Shown: positions 17,764-27,649 of the stretch, piece by piece | Numbering within the stretch: position 1 is the stretch's first letter | Layout: each line of letters begins with the position of its first letter | NCBI RefSeq assembly: GCF_040448695.1 | Contig: NZ_CP159307.1 | Coordinates: 744,001-808,000, forward strand | Direction: 5' to 3' | Length of the DNA stretch: 64,000 nt | Origin: Dehalogenimonas sp. 4OHTPN | Lineage (GTDB): Bacteria > Chloroflexota > Dehalococcoidia > Dehalococcoidales > Dehalococcoidaceae | Translations under genes and position numbers: made by a program | Notes under the pieces: model-generated | The model's input: only the letters and a program-made list of their open reading frames with translations | Databases searched by the model: none | Told to the model about the DNA's origin: nothing

Positions 17764-17794
17764 TTGATATGCCGCGGATATCTTCGGTTATAAT
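17764..17794 (+). promoter_or_regulatory. Promoter of the 17804 gene
   Basis: TTGATA (17764-17769), 19-bp spacer, TATAAT (17789-17794). Start is expected at 17801-17804, at the ATG; a leaderless mRNA is likely. Confidence 0.55.
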
Positions 17795-17803
17795 GCCGTC
17801 GTT

Positions 17804-18028
17804 ATGACTCACCCCCACCTCCACGAATTCGTCCTCCTCTGCGCCCGCCGCGCCGGAACCCAATGGATCGATCTCTATGACGAGATGTGCCGTTCGGCCG
17901 CCCGGAAGAAATTCCGCGGCCTGGGGTACGCTGAACTCAGAGAACTCGGCCTTTCGCTTGATTTGGACAGCCTCGATGCCACCGCGGCGATGGTTGACTC
18001 GGTGCTGAAGACCGCCGGCCAGAACTGA
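17804..18028 (+). CDS. Small hypothetical protein
   Basis: 74 residues, soluble, His- and Arg-rich at the N-terminus (MTHPHLHEF), predicted largely helical. No family recognised. Coding is supported by a promoter whose start would fall on the ATG and by an intrinsic terminator 19 bp after the stop, making this a stand-alone transcription unit. Confidence 0.65.
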   Translation: MTHPHLHEFVLLCARRAGTQWIDLYDEMCRSAARKKFRGLGYAELRELGLSLDLDSLDATAAMVDSVLKTAGQN

Positions 18029-18046
18029 TCACGGCCGGCGCTTGTT

Positions 18047-18084
18047 AAGAAGGGAGCCCCCGCAAGGGCTCCCTTCTTTTATTT
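18047..18084 (+). terminator. Intrinsic terminator
   Basis: 13-bp stem (18047-18059 with 18066-18078, AAGAAGGGAGCCC and its complement) followed by TTATTTTTT. Ends the 17804 unit and separates it from the convergent S41 protease. Confidence 0.88.
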
Positions 18085-18094
18085 TTTGGTGGTT

Positions 18095-19225
18095 TCAGCC
18101 GGCTGACAGGTAATCTACCGCCCAGTCCAGCAGGCCGCCGCCGGTTAGCTCCAGCGGATAGTCCGGGGTGATGCCGACGCCCTCTATCAGGTGGCCGTCC
18201 GGGGTCAGCCAACGGGCGATCGTCAGATAGATGCCGGTGTCCCCGGGCAGCTGAAAGAGCTGGTTGACGCTGCCTTTGCCGAAGGTCTGGGCGCCGGCGA
18301 CCACCGCCCGGCCGTGGTCCTGCAGAGCCCCGGCCAGCACTTCCGAACCTGAGGCGGAAAATCCGTCCACCAACACTACCATCGGCAGGTCGGTGAAGGC
18401 TCCCTGGGTGACCGTCCGGTGGGTGGTTGTGGCGCCGCCGCTGTCACGGATGGTCAGCACCACGCTGTCGCGAAGGAAATATGAAGCGGTGTTGACCACC
18501 GTGGTCACCAACCCGCCGGGATTGCCCCGCAGGTCCAGGATGATCGAGGCGGCGCCGTTTGAGGACAACCCCTGGATGATCGGCAGCAGGTCTTCATCGG
18601 CGTGCTGGTTGAAGCTGAAGATCTCGATATGTGCCACCGTTCCCAGCATCTCGAACCTGACCGAAGGCGGGGTGATCGTCTCCCTGGTCATGGTGAAAGA
18701 CAAAGCGGCGCCGCCGCGGTCGACGGTGATACTGACCTGGGTGCCGAGTTCACCCCGCACCAGCGGCCCCAGTTCGGCCAGGGTCAACCCCTCCGTCGAG
18801 GTGCCGTTGACGGCGGTGATGCGGTCGCCAGCCTGCATGCCGGCCCTGGCGGCGGGAGAGCCGGGATAAACGGCGATAACCACCAGCCGGCCGTCGCTCA
18901 GCCCCATTTCCGCCCCGATGCCGCTGTAGGTGCCTTCGAAATCGTCCTGCATGGCGGCGTAGCCCGCGGCGTCGAGGTAAGCCGAGTAGGGGTCGTTCAG
19001 GTAGTCCATCATGCCCTGGATGGCCGCCTCGGCCAGGGCGTTGCGGTCGATTTTATCCGGCTCGACGTATCTGCCGGTGATGGTGTCCCAGGCATCGACT
19101 ACCCGGTCGAGTTCATCGCCGGAGGCCGGCGCCAGCAGCGCGGTGAAATACCCCGCGCCGAAGGAAAAGGCTATCAGCACCACGGCCAGGACGCTGCCCA
19201 GGGCTATTTTCCAGCGGGTAGACAT
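18095..19225 (-). CDS. ctpA: S41-family C-terminal processing peptidase
   Basis: 376 residues. One N-terminal membrane segment (residues 6-28) puts the protease outside the membrane. Then come a PDZ domain (DGRLVVIAVYPGSPAARAGMQAGD) and the S41 core with DLRGNPGG, the catalytic Ser in GFSASGSEVLAGALQD, and Lys in TFGKGSVNQ. ATG 19225 has AGGAGC upstream; a longer frame to 19270 is disfavoured. Likely processes or removes exported proteins at their C-termini. The symbol follows family usage only. Confidence 0.92.
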   Translation of the reverse strand: MSTRWKIALGSVLAVVLIAFSFGAGYFTALLAPASGDELDRVVDAWDTITGRYVEPDKIDRNALAEAAIQGMMDYLNDPYSAYLDAAGYAAMQDDFEGTYSGIGAEMGLSDGRLVVIAVYPGSPAARAGMQAGDRITAVNGTSTEGLTLAELGPLVRGELGTQVSITVDRGGAALSFTMTRETITPPSVRFEMLGTVAHIEIFSFNQHADEDLLPIIQGLSSNGAASIILDLRGNPGGLVTTVVNTASYFLRDSVVLTIRDSGGATTTHRTVTQGAFTDLPMVVLVDGFSASGSEVLAGALQDHGRAVVAGAQTFGKGSVNQLFQLPGDTGIYLTIARWLTPDGHLIEGVGITPDYPLELTGGGLLDWAVDYLSAG

Positions 19226-19341
19226 AACGTGCTCCTGACGGGGGAATACTTCAGTAATATGATAAGCCAAATACGGTTCCGGCGCACCATAGAGCGCCGT
19301 GCTTCTCCTACCTGGGAACGTCAGATCGAGCCGGCGGGCGG

Positions 19342-19803
19342 TCAGGGCGCATCGAGATCGAGGCGGAAGACCTGCCAGGCTTTGAGGTGCCGCCCGCCCA
19401 TTTTGCCATAGAATTTATGGGCGGGGGTATTCCAGTCCAGCGCCGTCCACTCCATCACGGCGCAGCCGCGCCGCCTTGCCTCGGCCGCGAGGTATTCAAA
19501 AAGGGCTTTGCCAACTCCGTGCCGGCGGAAGGCCGGCAGCACGAAGATGTCTTCAAGATATAGCTTCGGCTTCGCCAGGAAGCTGGAGTAGGTTTCAAAT
19601 ACCAGAGTGAAACCGACCGGTTCGCCGTCGCATTCGGCGATGAAGGCTTCGAACCGGGGGTTGGGCGAAGCCATCTCCGCCGCCAGGCGGGCGCGGGCTT
19701 CGTCACTCGGCGGTTCAAGCGCCTCATATTCCGCCAGCGCCTCGATGAGATTGACTACCACCGGCGCGTCAGCCGCCGTCGCCTGTCTGACTGCGATATT
19801 CAT
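19342..19803 (-). CDS. GNAT-family N-acetyltransferase
   Basis: 153 residues. Shows the GNAT fold: N-terminal VRQATAADAP, the acetyl-CoA loop FRRHGVGKALFEYLA and a C-terminal LDWNTPAHKFYGKMG. It resembles the diamine/amino-acid acetyltransferase branch (for example LYLEDIFVLPAFRRHGVG, as in spermidine/thialysine acetyltransferases). The substrate is not determined. It is on the same strand as thyX, 48 bp downstream of it. Confidence 0.88.
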   Translation of the reverse strand: MNIAVRQATAADAPVVVNLIEALAEYEALEPPSDEARARLAAEMASPNPRFEAFIAECDGEPVGFTLVFETYSSFLAKPKLYLEDIFVLPAFRRHGVGKALFEYLAAEARRRGCAVMEWTALDWNTPAHKFYGKMGGRHLKAWQVFRLDLDAP

Positions 19804-19851
19804 GTCTCTGCTATTTTACCGCAACCGGGTAGCGGCGGGCACCTGAAATGG

Positions 19852-20436
19852 CTACATATCCCCGAAGATCTTCGGCGCCTGATGCTGCATGATGGACTTG
19901 ATGCCGGCCACCACCTGTCGCATCTCCGGCAGGGCCGCCGGGCCGCTGCGCAGCCGGATAAGATGCCGGATTTCCCGGAAGTTCCAGGTGCAGATGATTT
20001 CGGTGGCGCAGGCGTTGGGCAGGACGTAGCGGGCAATCTCAGGTTTGACCCCCGCCTCCAGCAGTCTACGGTAAGCCTCCCAGGCGGCGGTCATGGCTTC
20101 TTTGAAAATGCCTTCGGCGCCATCGGCTTCGCCGAGCTCGGCCGGAGTGATGTAGTCCGCCGCCGTTTCCTTGACATAGCGCTGGCTGCGCTGGGAATAG
20201 GAAGCGATGCGGTGGCGGACGAGCTCGTGGGTCAGCGCCCGCGAAGCCTTGATGTAAAAGGTGGCCGAGGCATGCTCGATCAGGCTCTCGTGCCCCTGCC
20301 GGATCCGCGCCTGCAGCCAGTTCTCATTGGTGCCCAGTTTATTGCCGCTGGCGTAGCACAGTCGGCCGGCCTGCTCCGTCAGCAGTTCGGCGTCCGGGGT
20401 AATGGCCAGCAGCCTGACCGACACTTCATATGCCAT
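19852..20436 (-). CDS. thyX: FAD-dependent thymidylate synthase
   Basis: 194 residues. Makes dTMP from dUMP with methylene-THF, NADPH and FAD. The ThyX signature RHRIASYSQRSQR lies at residues 74-86, and the N-terminal half holds HESLIEHASATFYI. No thyA or folA is seen here, as expected for ThyX organisms. The methylene-THF donor comes from GlyA. Confidence 0.95.
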   Translation of the reverse strand: MAYEVSVRLLAITPDAELLTEQAGRLCYASGNKLGTNENWLQARIRQGHESLIEHASATFYIKASRALTHELVRHRIASYSQRSQRYVKETAADYITPAELGEADGAEGIFKEAMTAAWEAYRRLLEAGVKPEIARYVLPNACATEIICTWNFREIRHLIRLRSGPAALPEMRQVVAGIKSIMQHQAPKIFGDM

Positions 20437-20481
20437 TTTAAGACCTCTCTTCTATTGAAATATGTCTGCCGCCCGCGGTCC

Positions 20482-22179
20482 TCAGCTCATCGTGCCCTGG
20501 CGCAGGCTGTTCAGCAGGTACTGAATCTCCGTGGCGTTGACGCCGTAGCGGTGCAGGGCGTGGCGGGTGATCTCCAGCGAGGCTTCAAACTGCGGCTTGA
20601 CCAGTTCGTTGACGCCGATATCCTTTAGAATCTCGGCGTCGGTATCACGTTCAACCCTTGCCACGATATCGAGTTTTGGATTAATGCGGCGAGCGTTAGT
20701 AACCGTCAACTCTACATCCAAGAAGTTCGGATAAGTACACACCAGCAATTTGGCTTTCCCGACATGGGCGGCAGAAAGGATTTCCGGATTGCTGGCATCG
20801 CCATAAATACACTGCACCCCTTGCCGTCTTAAGTTATTGATAATGACCGGGTCCAGCTCAATGACCACATAACTCAGATTGCGCCGAGTCATAATCTTGG
20901 TCAGGGGTGAAGCGGTACGGCCATGCCCGCAGATAACGGCGTGCCCCGAATAAGAGGGCTGTGGAATTACCCAGTTTTCGCCTTTGCCCTTAACGATCAA
21001 TCGTTGTCCGATGGGATTGTCTTTTAACCTGCGGTATAGCCAGGTTCCGGTGTTCATTAGGAATGGTGTCAAAATCATGGTAATGGCGACCAGGGTCAGA
21101 GTAATGGAGAAAAGCCCCGAAGAAACGATAGACAGGCTCAGTCCGGTGCTGGCAAGAATAAAGCTGAATTCGCCCATCGGAATGAGTCCCATGCCGGCAA
21201 GAATCGCAGTTCGGCTGCCGAAGCCGAAAATCCATGGGATCGCGCTGCAGATGATGAACTTGAAAACAAGCGAAAAGAATACTACGGCCAAGAGTAAACC
21301 TGGGTGCTGGAATGCTTCTGTTAAATTAGCCAGCATTCCCAATGAAACAAAGAAGAGAGCGCCGAAAATATCCCTCAATGGGACAACGTGGGCGAGCGCC
21401 TGCCGGGCGAAAATCGATTGACCAATCAAGATACCGGCAACAAAAGCGCCGATGGCTGCGGACAAACCAAACAGAAGTGCACCGAATGCTGTCAGCATCG
21501 CCATGACAATGATGAACAGAAGGAACAACTCTCGGCTGTGGACCGCAGCTGCCCTGGATAACAAACGCGGCAGGACCCAGGCGCCGACCGTCAGTACCAG
21601 AATCACAAACAGAATGGCTTTGCCCAAAGCCAGCGCCAATGATTGGGCGAGGTTGACTTCAACCCCGGCCAGCATCGGCAGAACAACCAGCAGAGGAACA
21701 GTGCTGATGTCCTGTACGAGTGAAATGCCTAAAATAATACGGCCGTGAGCGGAGTCCAATTCCCCCCGCTCCGAGAGGGCTTTAAAGGTAACGGCGGTTG
21801 AAGTCTGGGCAATAATGAAGCCGAGGAAAATGGATTCGGCCGTGCTCCAGCCCAGGAGCTGGCCGAGGCAAAAACCTGCGGCGGCTGTCAGCACCACCTG
21901 GGCGATGCCGCCCAATAAGGCTACCTTGCCGGTCCGCCTAAGTTCCGGCAACGAGAACTCGAGCCCTATGGTGAAGAGCATCAGGATGAGGCCAACTGTC
22001 GCTACGCCGTTGATAGTAGCTGTTTCTTCGACCAGGCTGAACCCTGAAGGTCCGATGATGATACCGCCGATAAGGTATCCAAGAAAAATCGGCAGCTTTA
22101 GTCGGCGCGCCAGAAAACCGCCGAATAACGCGGCGATTAGCACAAGGGAAAATTGAAGCCCTAAAAAGGCGTCGTCCAA
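20482..22179 (-). CDS. Monovalent cation:proton antiporter-2 (KefB-type) with TrkA-N domain
   Basis: 565 residues. Residues 1-390 hold about 12-13 membrane helices of the CPA2 fold (GYLIGGIIIGPSG, GLEFSLPELR, QTSTAVTFKAL). Residues 410-530 form a Rossmann TrkA-N domain (HAVICGHGRTASP, VIELDP, YGDASNPEIL). Probably a K+ or Na+/H+ antiporter gated by a nucleotide. Start is TTG 22179 with GGAG upstream. The C-terminal tail lacks a clear TrkA-C domain. Confidence 0.92.
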   Translation of the reverse strand: MDDAFLGLQFSLVLIAALFGGFLARRLKLPIFLGYLIGGIIIGPSGFSLVEETATINGVATVGLILMLFTIGLEFSLPELRRTGKVALLGGIAQVVLTAAAGFCLGQLLGWSTAESIFLGFIIAQTSTAVTFKALSERGELDSAHGRIILGISLVQDISTVPLLVVLPMLAGVEVNLAQSLALALGKAILFVILVLTVGAWVLPRLLSRAAAVHSRELFLLFIIVMAMLTAFGALLFGLSAAIGAFVAGILIGQSIFARQALAHVVPLRDIFGALFFVSLGMLANLTEAFQHPGLLLAVVFFSLVFKFIICSAIPWIFGFGSRTAILAGMGLIPMGEFSFILASTGLSLSIVSSGLFSITLTLVAITMILTPFLMNTGTWLYRRLKDNPIGQRLIVKGKGENWVIPQPSYSGHAVICGHGRTASPLTKIMTRRNLSYVVIELDPVIINNLRRQGVQCIYGDASNPEILSAAHVGKAKLLVCTYPNFLDVELTVTNARRINPKLDIVARVERDTDAEILKDIGVNELVKPQFEASLEITRHALHRYGVNATEIQYLLNSLRQGTMS

Positions 22180-22323
22180 ATCGACTCCGCAGCAGTTGGA
22201 GGATACGTGATATTATCATAAATATCCAATTTAAAGAAGGTGAGGGAGGACATAAGTCATTCGAAAACCGATTGTGCTTCCGGTCATTCGCAACCTGAAA
22301 CACGAAACTGATATACTTATCGC

Positions 22324-23343
22324 ATGTCCAGGATTCGAGTCGGCATTTTAAACGTCACCGGCTATGCCGGAGCCGAACTGGCGCGGCTGCTGGCCGACCA
22401 TCCGCTGGTCGAATTGGTCTCCGTCACCGGCCGCAGCGCCGCCGGTCAGAAGCTGGGGCAGGTTTTCCCCCACTTGGCGCCGCTTGACCTTGCCATCGAA
22501 GCCGAATTGGGCGAAGTTGATTTCGTATTCTCGGCCCTGCCGCACCATGAGAGCGCCGAAAAGCTGCTGCCGTTCATTGAAAAGGGCGTCCCGGCGGTGG
22601 ACCTGTCGGCTGATTTCCGGCTCAAAGACGCCGCCCTGTACGATGAATGGTACGCGTTCCGCCATCCGGCGCCCCAACTCCTCGCCGGCGCTGTTTACGG
22701 CTTGCCGGAGCTTTACCGGGCGGAAATCCAGTCGGCCCGGCTGGTGGCCAATCCCGGCTGCTACCCCACCGCCTCAATCCTGGCGCTGGTCCCGGCGCTC
22801 AAAGCCGGCATTATTAGCGGCGGCATCATCGTCGACGCCAAGAGCGGCATCTCCGGCGCCGGCCGGACGCTCAAGCTTGCCAGTCACTTCTGCGAGGCGG
22901 ACGAGGACGTCTGCGCCTATGCCATCGCCGCCCACCGCCACCAGCCCGAGATATTTCAGGCTCTTAAGGCAATTGACGGCACCTTACCGGCGCTGACCTT
23001 TACGCCTCACCTTATCCCCATGACCCGCGGCATCCTGGCTACCTGCTACGCCAGACTCAGCGGCGAGCTCACGGCTGAGGAGGCCGTCCGGCTGTATGCC
23101 GGGTTCTACGCCGGAGAACCTTTCGTCCGGGTGGTGTCGGAACCGCCGCACACCAAGTACGCTTCCGGCAGCAACGCCTGCCTGGTGAATGCCGCCGTGG
23201 ACCGGCGCGCCGGGATGCTCATTGTGACCGCCGCCATCGACAATCTGGTCAAGGGCGCCGCCGGTCAGGCGATCCAGAACATGAACCTGATGCTGGGCTA
23301 TCCTGAAACAACCGGCCTGCCCAGGCTCGCCCTGTTCCCTTAG
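22324..23343 (+). CDS. argC: N-acetyl-gamma-glutamyl-phosphate reductase
   Basis: 339 residues. NADPH-dependent third step of arginine synthesis. N-terminal GYAGAELARLL nucleotide-binding loop; the catalytic Cys 146 lies in NPGCYPTAS; HRHQPEI and the C-terminal NLVKGAAGQAIQNMN are typical. No other arg gene is adjacent. A TATACT box (22312-22317) ends 6 bases before the ATG, and no ribosome site is visible, so translation is probably leaderless. Confidence 0.96.
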   Translation: MSRIRVGILNVTGYAGAELARLLADHPLVELVSVTGRSAAGQKLGQVFPHLAPLDLAIEAELGEVDFVFSALPHHESAEKLLPFIEKGVPAVDLSADFRLKDAALYDEWYAFRHPAPQLLAGAVYGLPELYRAEIQSARLVANPGCYPTASILALVPALKAGIISGGIIVDAKSGISGAGRTLKLASHFCEADEDVCAYAIAAHRHQPEIFQALKAIDGTLPALTFTPHLIPMTRGILATCYARLSGELTAEEAVRLYAGFYAGEPFVRVVSEPPHTKYASGSNACLVNAAVDRRAGMLIVTAAIDNLVKGAAGQAIQNMNLMLGYPETTGLPRLALFP

Positions 23344-23481
23344 CCCTGCCCCTGGTTAGCTGCCGCCTAACTCGGCTTCTTCCGCACTGCCGCCGGAGAA
23401 TTAACGCGATGGCGAGGAGGGCAAAAACGCTTGCGGGTGCTCTATAGAAACTAAATTACATCGTAGGACGATAGATATCAG

Positions 23482-26400
23482 ATGAAGGACTCGCCGGCTG
23501 GAACTTCGGACATGCCCGCACAGGCTGATGCCCCGGAATATTATCTGGGCCTTGATATCGGTTCTGTCACCGTCAAACTGTGCCTGGTGGATTCAGCCGG
23601 ACAGGCGGTCAGGACAGACGCCGAAAGGATAACCTCCGACGCCCGCGACGCGGTCAACCGCCTGCTGGACCGCCTGCCGGAGCTCATCCGGGTGGCAGGC
23701 GCCGGAGTGTCGGGTTCAGGCAAGGGCATCATTCCGGCAGATTGGGGCTGGGGGGATTACTCCAGCTCGCTGGCGGCCGCCGCCGGGGTTCTCGAATCCT
23801 TCCCGGCAGCCAGGACCGTCGTCCAGATCGGCGGCCAGACATCGCTGGTGATCACTCTCGAAGACGGTTTGAAACGGCCCTGGCAGGCGGCCTCCAATCC
23901 GTTATGCGCCGCCGGCACCGGCCGCTTCCTGGAACAGCAGGCTTACCGGCTGGGATTGTCCATGGAGGATTTCACCCGGCTGGCGCTGGAACATACCGGC
24001 CCGGCGCCACGCATCGCGGCCCGCTGCAGCGTCTTCGCCAAGAGCGACCTGATCCACCTGCAGCAAAAAGGGGTGTCGCTGCCGGCGATGCTCTACGCCC
24101 TGTGCGAAAGCATCGCCAGGATGATCGTTTCCCTTAAAAAAGGAAATTTCGAAGAGCCGATTTATCTCATCGGCGGGGTGGCGGCCAACGGCGCGGTGGC
24201 TAAGACGTTAACCGAGATCCTCTCGGGACGGGCTGGAAAACCGGTGACAGTCGCCGTGCCGCCTGACGGATTGTTTACCGAGGCCTTCGGCGCCGCCCTG
24301 CTGTCCCGGGGTATCCGCTCAACCGTTGGCGTCATCCCGGCGGCCGCGGAACGTGAGCGCTATTTGCATTCGCCCCCGCTGGTCAGGGGCGCCGACCCGC
24401 CTCCGGCGGCGCCGCCGCCGGTTACCGCTTCGGTAAGGGGTTATCTCGGTATTGACATCGGTTCCACCAGCACCAAGGCGGTCATACTGGATGAAACCGG
24501 CGGCGCCATATTGGCCAAGACCTATCTGATGACCGCCGGCCGGCCGATCGAAGCGGTCAAACAGGTGATGGAACGCCTGCTGGAAGCGGGCGCCGGCCAG
24601 GTGGAAATTCACGGCGCCGGGGTCACCGGTTCCGGCCGCTACCTGGTGGGCGGCTTCATCGGGGCCGACCTGATAAAAAATGAAATCACTGCCCAGACCC
24701 GGGCGGCGCTTGAAATCGACCCCGATGCCGATATTATCGAAATCGGCGGCCAGGACTCCAAACTGGTGCTCAAGCGGCGCGGGGTGGTCATTGACTACCA
24801 GATGAATAAAGCCTGCGCCGCCGGCACCGGCAGCTTCATTGACGAACTGGCCGAGATGCTGGGGGTCAAGGTGACCAACGGCGATTTTGCCCGCCTGGCT
24901 TTCACCGCGCCTTATACCATAGATCTCGGCACCCGCTGCGCCGCTTTCATGAGCCAGTCGGTAACCGCCGCCCAGCAGGAAGGGGTAGCGCTGCCGGTCA
25001 TCACCGCCTCGCTGGCCAACGCCATCGCCAAGAATTACCTTTCAAAGGTTGTGTCGCACCGGAAATTGGGCCGCCGGATCATTCTCACCGGGGCGGTATT
25101 TTACAACGAAGCGGTGGTTGCCGCCTTCAGGCAGCAGCTGCCCGATCATGAGTTGAAGGTAGCCGGGCACCGGGAGGTCAGCGGGGCCATCGGCGCCGCG
25201 CTGCTGGCGCGCGACCGGCGCCCGGCCAGCGAAGGCTCGGCTTTCCGCGGCTTTCAAACGGTGGCCGACAGCCGCTGCGACCTTAAGACCTTTACCTGTC
25301 ACCACTGCGACAACTACTGCACCATCACCCAGATGGAGCTTCCCGGCGGCAGATTGAGCTACTACGGCAGCCGCTGTGACCGCTATGACGCCCGCACCGA
25401 CCGGGCCAAGCAGGCCACGCCGTTCGACGACCGCGAAGATCTGCTGCTGGCGGAATACCGGCCGGCACCAGGCCCCGGGGTGCGGGTAGGGATTCCCCGG
25501 GCGCTCATGACCCATGACCTGGCGCCGCTGCTGACCGGGTTTCTAAACGCCCTCGGCGCGCGGGCAATCCTTTCCGGGCGGACCACCGGCAAAATCATCG
25601 AGCAGTCAGTGGAACTGGCTTATACCGACAGCTGCTTCCCGATGAAACTGCTTCACGGCCACGCGGCGTCGCTCATTGATAAAACCGATTTCATTTTATA
25701 TCCCACCGCCATCCGCCTGGGCGCCAAGCAGGGCGATGAGGACCAAAAATACGCCTGTCCCCTGGTTCAGGCGTCAGGCGATGTCATCCGGGAAGCTCTG
25801 GGCCTGGGCGGCCGCCTGTTGACGCCGGTGCTGGACTTCAGCCTGGGGTCCGATGAAGTTATCGCCAACCTGACCAGGGCGGGCGTGCAGATGGGCTTCA
25901 GGGCTGACCTGGCCAGAAAGGCCAGCCTGGCGGGTTTGGCGGCGCAGCGGCGTTTCGAAGAGGCCAGGGCGGCCCGCGGCCGGGCCTGTCTCGAACAACT
26001 CGACCGGAACGGCAAGATCGGGGTGGTAATCATTACCCGGTCTTATATGTCAGGCGACCCCGGCGCCAACCTGGGCATCGCCGAGACTCTAGCCCAGCTG
26101 GGCGTGGTTCCCATCCCGCTGGATTATCTGCCGCTGGATACGGTGGATATCCGCGCTTTCTCCGACCGGCCGTACTGGTCGTATGAGAGCAAATTCATCG
26201 CCGCCGCGGCCATCATCGCCCGGACGCCTAACCTTTACGGGCTGTTCCTGACCAACTTCGGCTGCGGCCCCAACTCTTTCATCCTGCCGCTATTGGAAGA
26301 CATCATGGGCGGCAAACCGATGGGTCAACTGGAGATTGACGAGCACGCCGCCGAAGCCGGCATCGTCACCCGGCTGGAGGCTTTTGTTGATACCATCGCC

Positions 26401-27642
26401 GGCTACAGCCAGTCCGGCCAGCCGGCGGAGCCGCCGCCCGCAGTCTATCGCCACACCCGGCCGATCGACCGGACCTCCCGGACGCTGGTCGCCCCCAGCA
26501 TGGGTCCGTTCATCGAGCTCGTCGCCGGCGCCATCGAGGCCGACGGCGGCAAGGTGCTGGTGCTGCCGGATTCGGATGAACGCAGCCTGGAGCTGTCCAA
26601 CAAAGTGACGGCGGGGACGGAATGCCTGCCGTACCGCCTGACCCTGGGTGATTTTCTGCGCTTCTGCCATGACTGCTCCGGCCGGGAAAATGAATTTGAG
26701 TTAATCATGGCCTCAGCCTACGGCCCGTGCCGGCTGGGCAAATACGCTCTGGAGCAGGGCGTCGAACTGCGGCAGGCCGGCTTCGATATCCCCATCCGCT
26801 CCACCACCTCCAACGCCGGCTACCATGATATGAACCTGGGTCCGGACTTCCCGCGCCGCGCCGCCGGCGCGGTTTTCGCCGCCGACTGCCTGGAAAAACT
26901 GCTGTGGCGGACCCGCCCGTACGAGAGCCAACCCGGCGCCGCCGACCGCCTGTTTGATGAAAGCCTGGCCCGCCTCAAGGCCGCCGCCCGCCGCCGCCAG
27001 GATCTCGGCCTTGTTCTGAAATCTGTCGCCGCTGATTTCGACCATATCCGGGATAAATCCCTGCCCCGGCGGCCGCTGGTGGGCATCAACGGCGAAATCT
27101 ACCTCCGGGCCAACCGCTTCGCCAACAACGACCTGGCCCGAAGCTGTGAGGCGGCCGGGCTGGAGGTGACCGTCTCCCCGGTAGGCGAGTGGATCAAATA
27201 CATCCTGTACCGCCAGGTGGAGGACCATTTCCGCTTCCGCCGCTTCGGCAAGCTGCCCAAGAGTTACCTCCGCTACCGCTTCATCAGCGCCGACGCCGAC
27301 CGGCTGTTTGCCGCCGCCGACCGGGGCGGCAACGGCCTGCAGCATGAATCGGTGAAAGCCATCCTGGCCGAATCCCGCCGCCACCTGTCGCCCCGCTGCG
27401 GCAGCGAAGCGGTGATGTCCATCGGCTCCGGCCTGGAATGGCTTAAAAGCGATGAATTCGCTGGCGTCATCTCGGTCATGCCCCACGGCTGCATGCCCGG
27501 CGGCATTGTCGCCGCCATGGCCGAAAAACTCGCCTCCGGCGGCAAGCCGTGGCTGACCCTGACCTATGACGGCATCATGGAGAGCAATAACCGGACGCGT
27601 ATCTCCAACTTCGCCGAGATTATCCGGTACTGCCGGCGGTGA
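23482..27642 (+). CDS. 2-hydroxyacyl-CoA dehydratase activase-like fusion protein
   Basis: 1386 residues. Two BadF/BadG/BcrA-type ATPase activase domains lie in tandem (residues about 20-290 and 320-580). Each starts with a phosphate-binding loop (DIGSVTVKL, DIGSTSTKAV) and has the paired cluster cysteines: Cys 142 (CAAGTGRF) with Cys 182 (CSVFAKSD), and Cys 445 (CAAGTGSF) with Cys 486 (CAAFMSQS). A CHHCDNYC Cys-rich segment near residue 609 leads into a DUF2229-like and dehydratase-subunit-like C-terminus (TDSCFPMKLLHGHA, FGCGPNS, PHGCMPGG). Such giant activases are widespread in anaerobes and their substrate is unsettled. No separate dehydratase subunits are adjacent. Confidence 0.9.
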   Translation: MKDSPAGTSDMPAQADAPEYYLGLDIGSVTVKLCLVDSAGQAVRTDAERITSDARDAVNRLLDRLPELIRVAGAGVSGSGKGIIPADWGWGDYSSSLAAAAGVLESFPAARTVVQIGGQTSLVITLEDGLKRPWQAASNPLCAAGTGRFLEQQAYRLGLSMEDFTRLALEHTGPAPRIAARCSVFAKSDLIHLQQKGVSLPAMLYALCESIARMIVSLKKGNFEEPIYLIGGVAANGAVAKTLTEILSGRAGKPVTVAVPPDGLFTEAFGAALLSRGIRSTVGVIPAAAERERYLHSPPLVRGADPPPAAPPPVTASVRGYLGIDIGSTSTKAVILDETGGAILAKTYLMTAGRPIEAVKQVMERLLEAGAGQVEIHGAGVTGSGRYLVGGFIGADLIKNEITAQTRAALEIDPDADIIEIGGQDSKLVLKRRGVVIDYQMNKACAAGTGSFIDELAEMLGVKVTNGDFARLAFTAPYTIDLGTRCAAFMSQSVTAAQQEGVALPVITASLANAIAKNYLSKVVSHRKLGRRIILTGAVFYNEAVVAAFRQQLPDHELKVAGHREVSGAIGAALLARDRRPASEGSAFRGFQTVADSRCDLKTFTCHHCDNYCTITQMELPGGRLSYYGSRCDRYDARTDRAKQATPFDDREDLLLAEYRPAPGPGVRVGIPRALMTHDLAPLLTGFLNALGARAILSGRTTGKIIEQSVELAYTDSCFPMKLLHGHAASLIDKTDFILYPTAIRLGAKQGDEDQKYACPLVQASGDVIREALGLGGRLLTPVLDFSLGSDEVIANLTRAGVQMGFRADLARKASLAGLAAQRRFEEARAARGRACLEQLDRNGKIGVVIITRSYMSGDPGANLGIAETLAQLGVVPIPLDYLPLDTVDIRAFSDRPYWSYESKFIAAAAIIARTPNLYGLFLTNFGCGPNSFILPLLEDIMGGKPMGQLEIDEHAAEAGIVTRLEAFVDTIAGYSQSGQPAEPPPAVYRHTRPIDRTSRTLVAPSMGPFIELVAGAIEADGGKVLVLPDSDERSLELSNKVTAGTECLPYRLTLGDFLRFCHDCSGRENEFELIMASAYGPCRLGKYALEQGVELRQAGFDIPIRSTTSNAGYHDMNLGPDFPRRAAGAVFAADCLEKLLWRTRPYESQPGAADRLFDESLARLKAAARRRQDLGLVLKSVAADFDHIRDKSLPRRPLVGINGEIYLRANRFANNDLARSCEAAGLEVTVSPVGEWIKYILYRQVEDHFRFRRFGKLPKSYLRYRFISADADRLFAAADRGGNGLQHESVKAILAESRRHLSPRCGSEAVMSIGSGLEWLKSDEFAGVISVMPHGCMPGGIVAAMAEKLASGGKPWLTLTYDGIMESNNRTRISNFAEIIRYCRR

Positions 27643-27649
27643 CCCGGGC

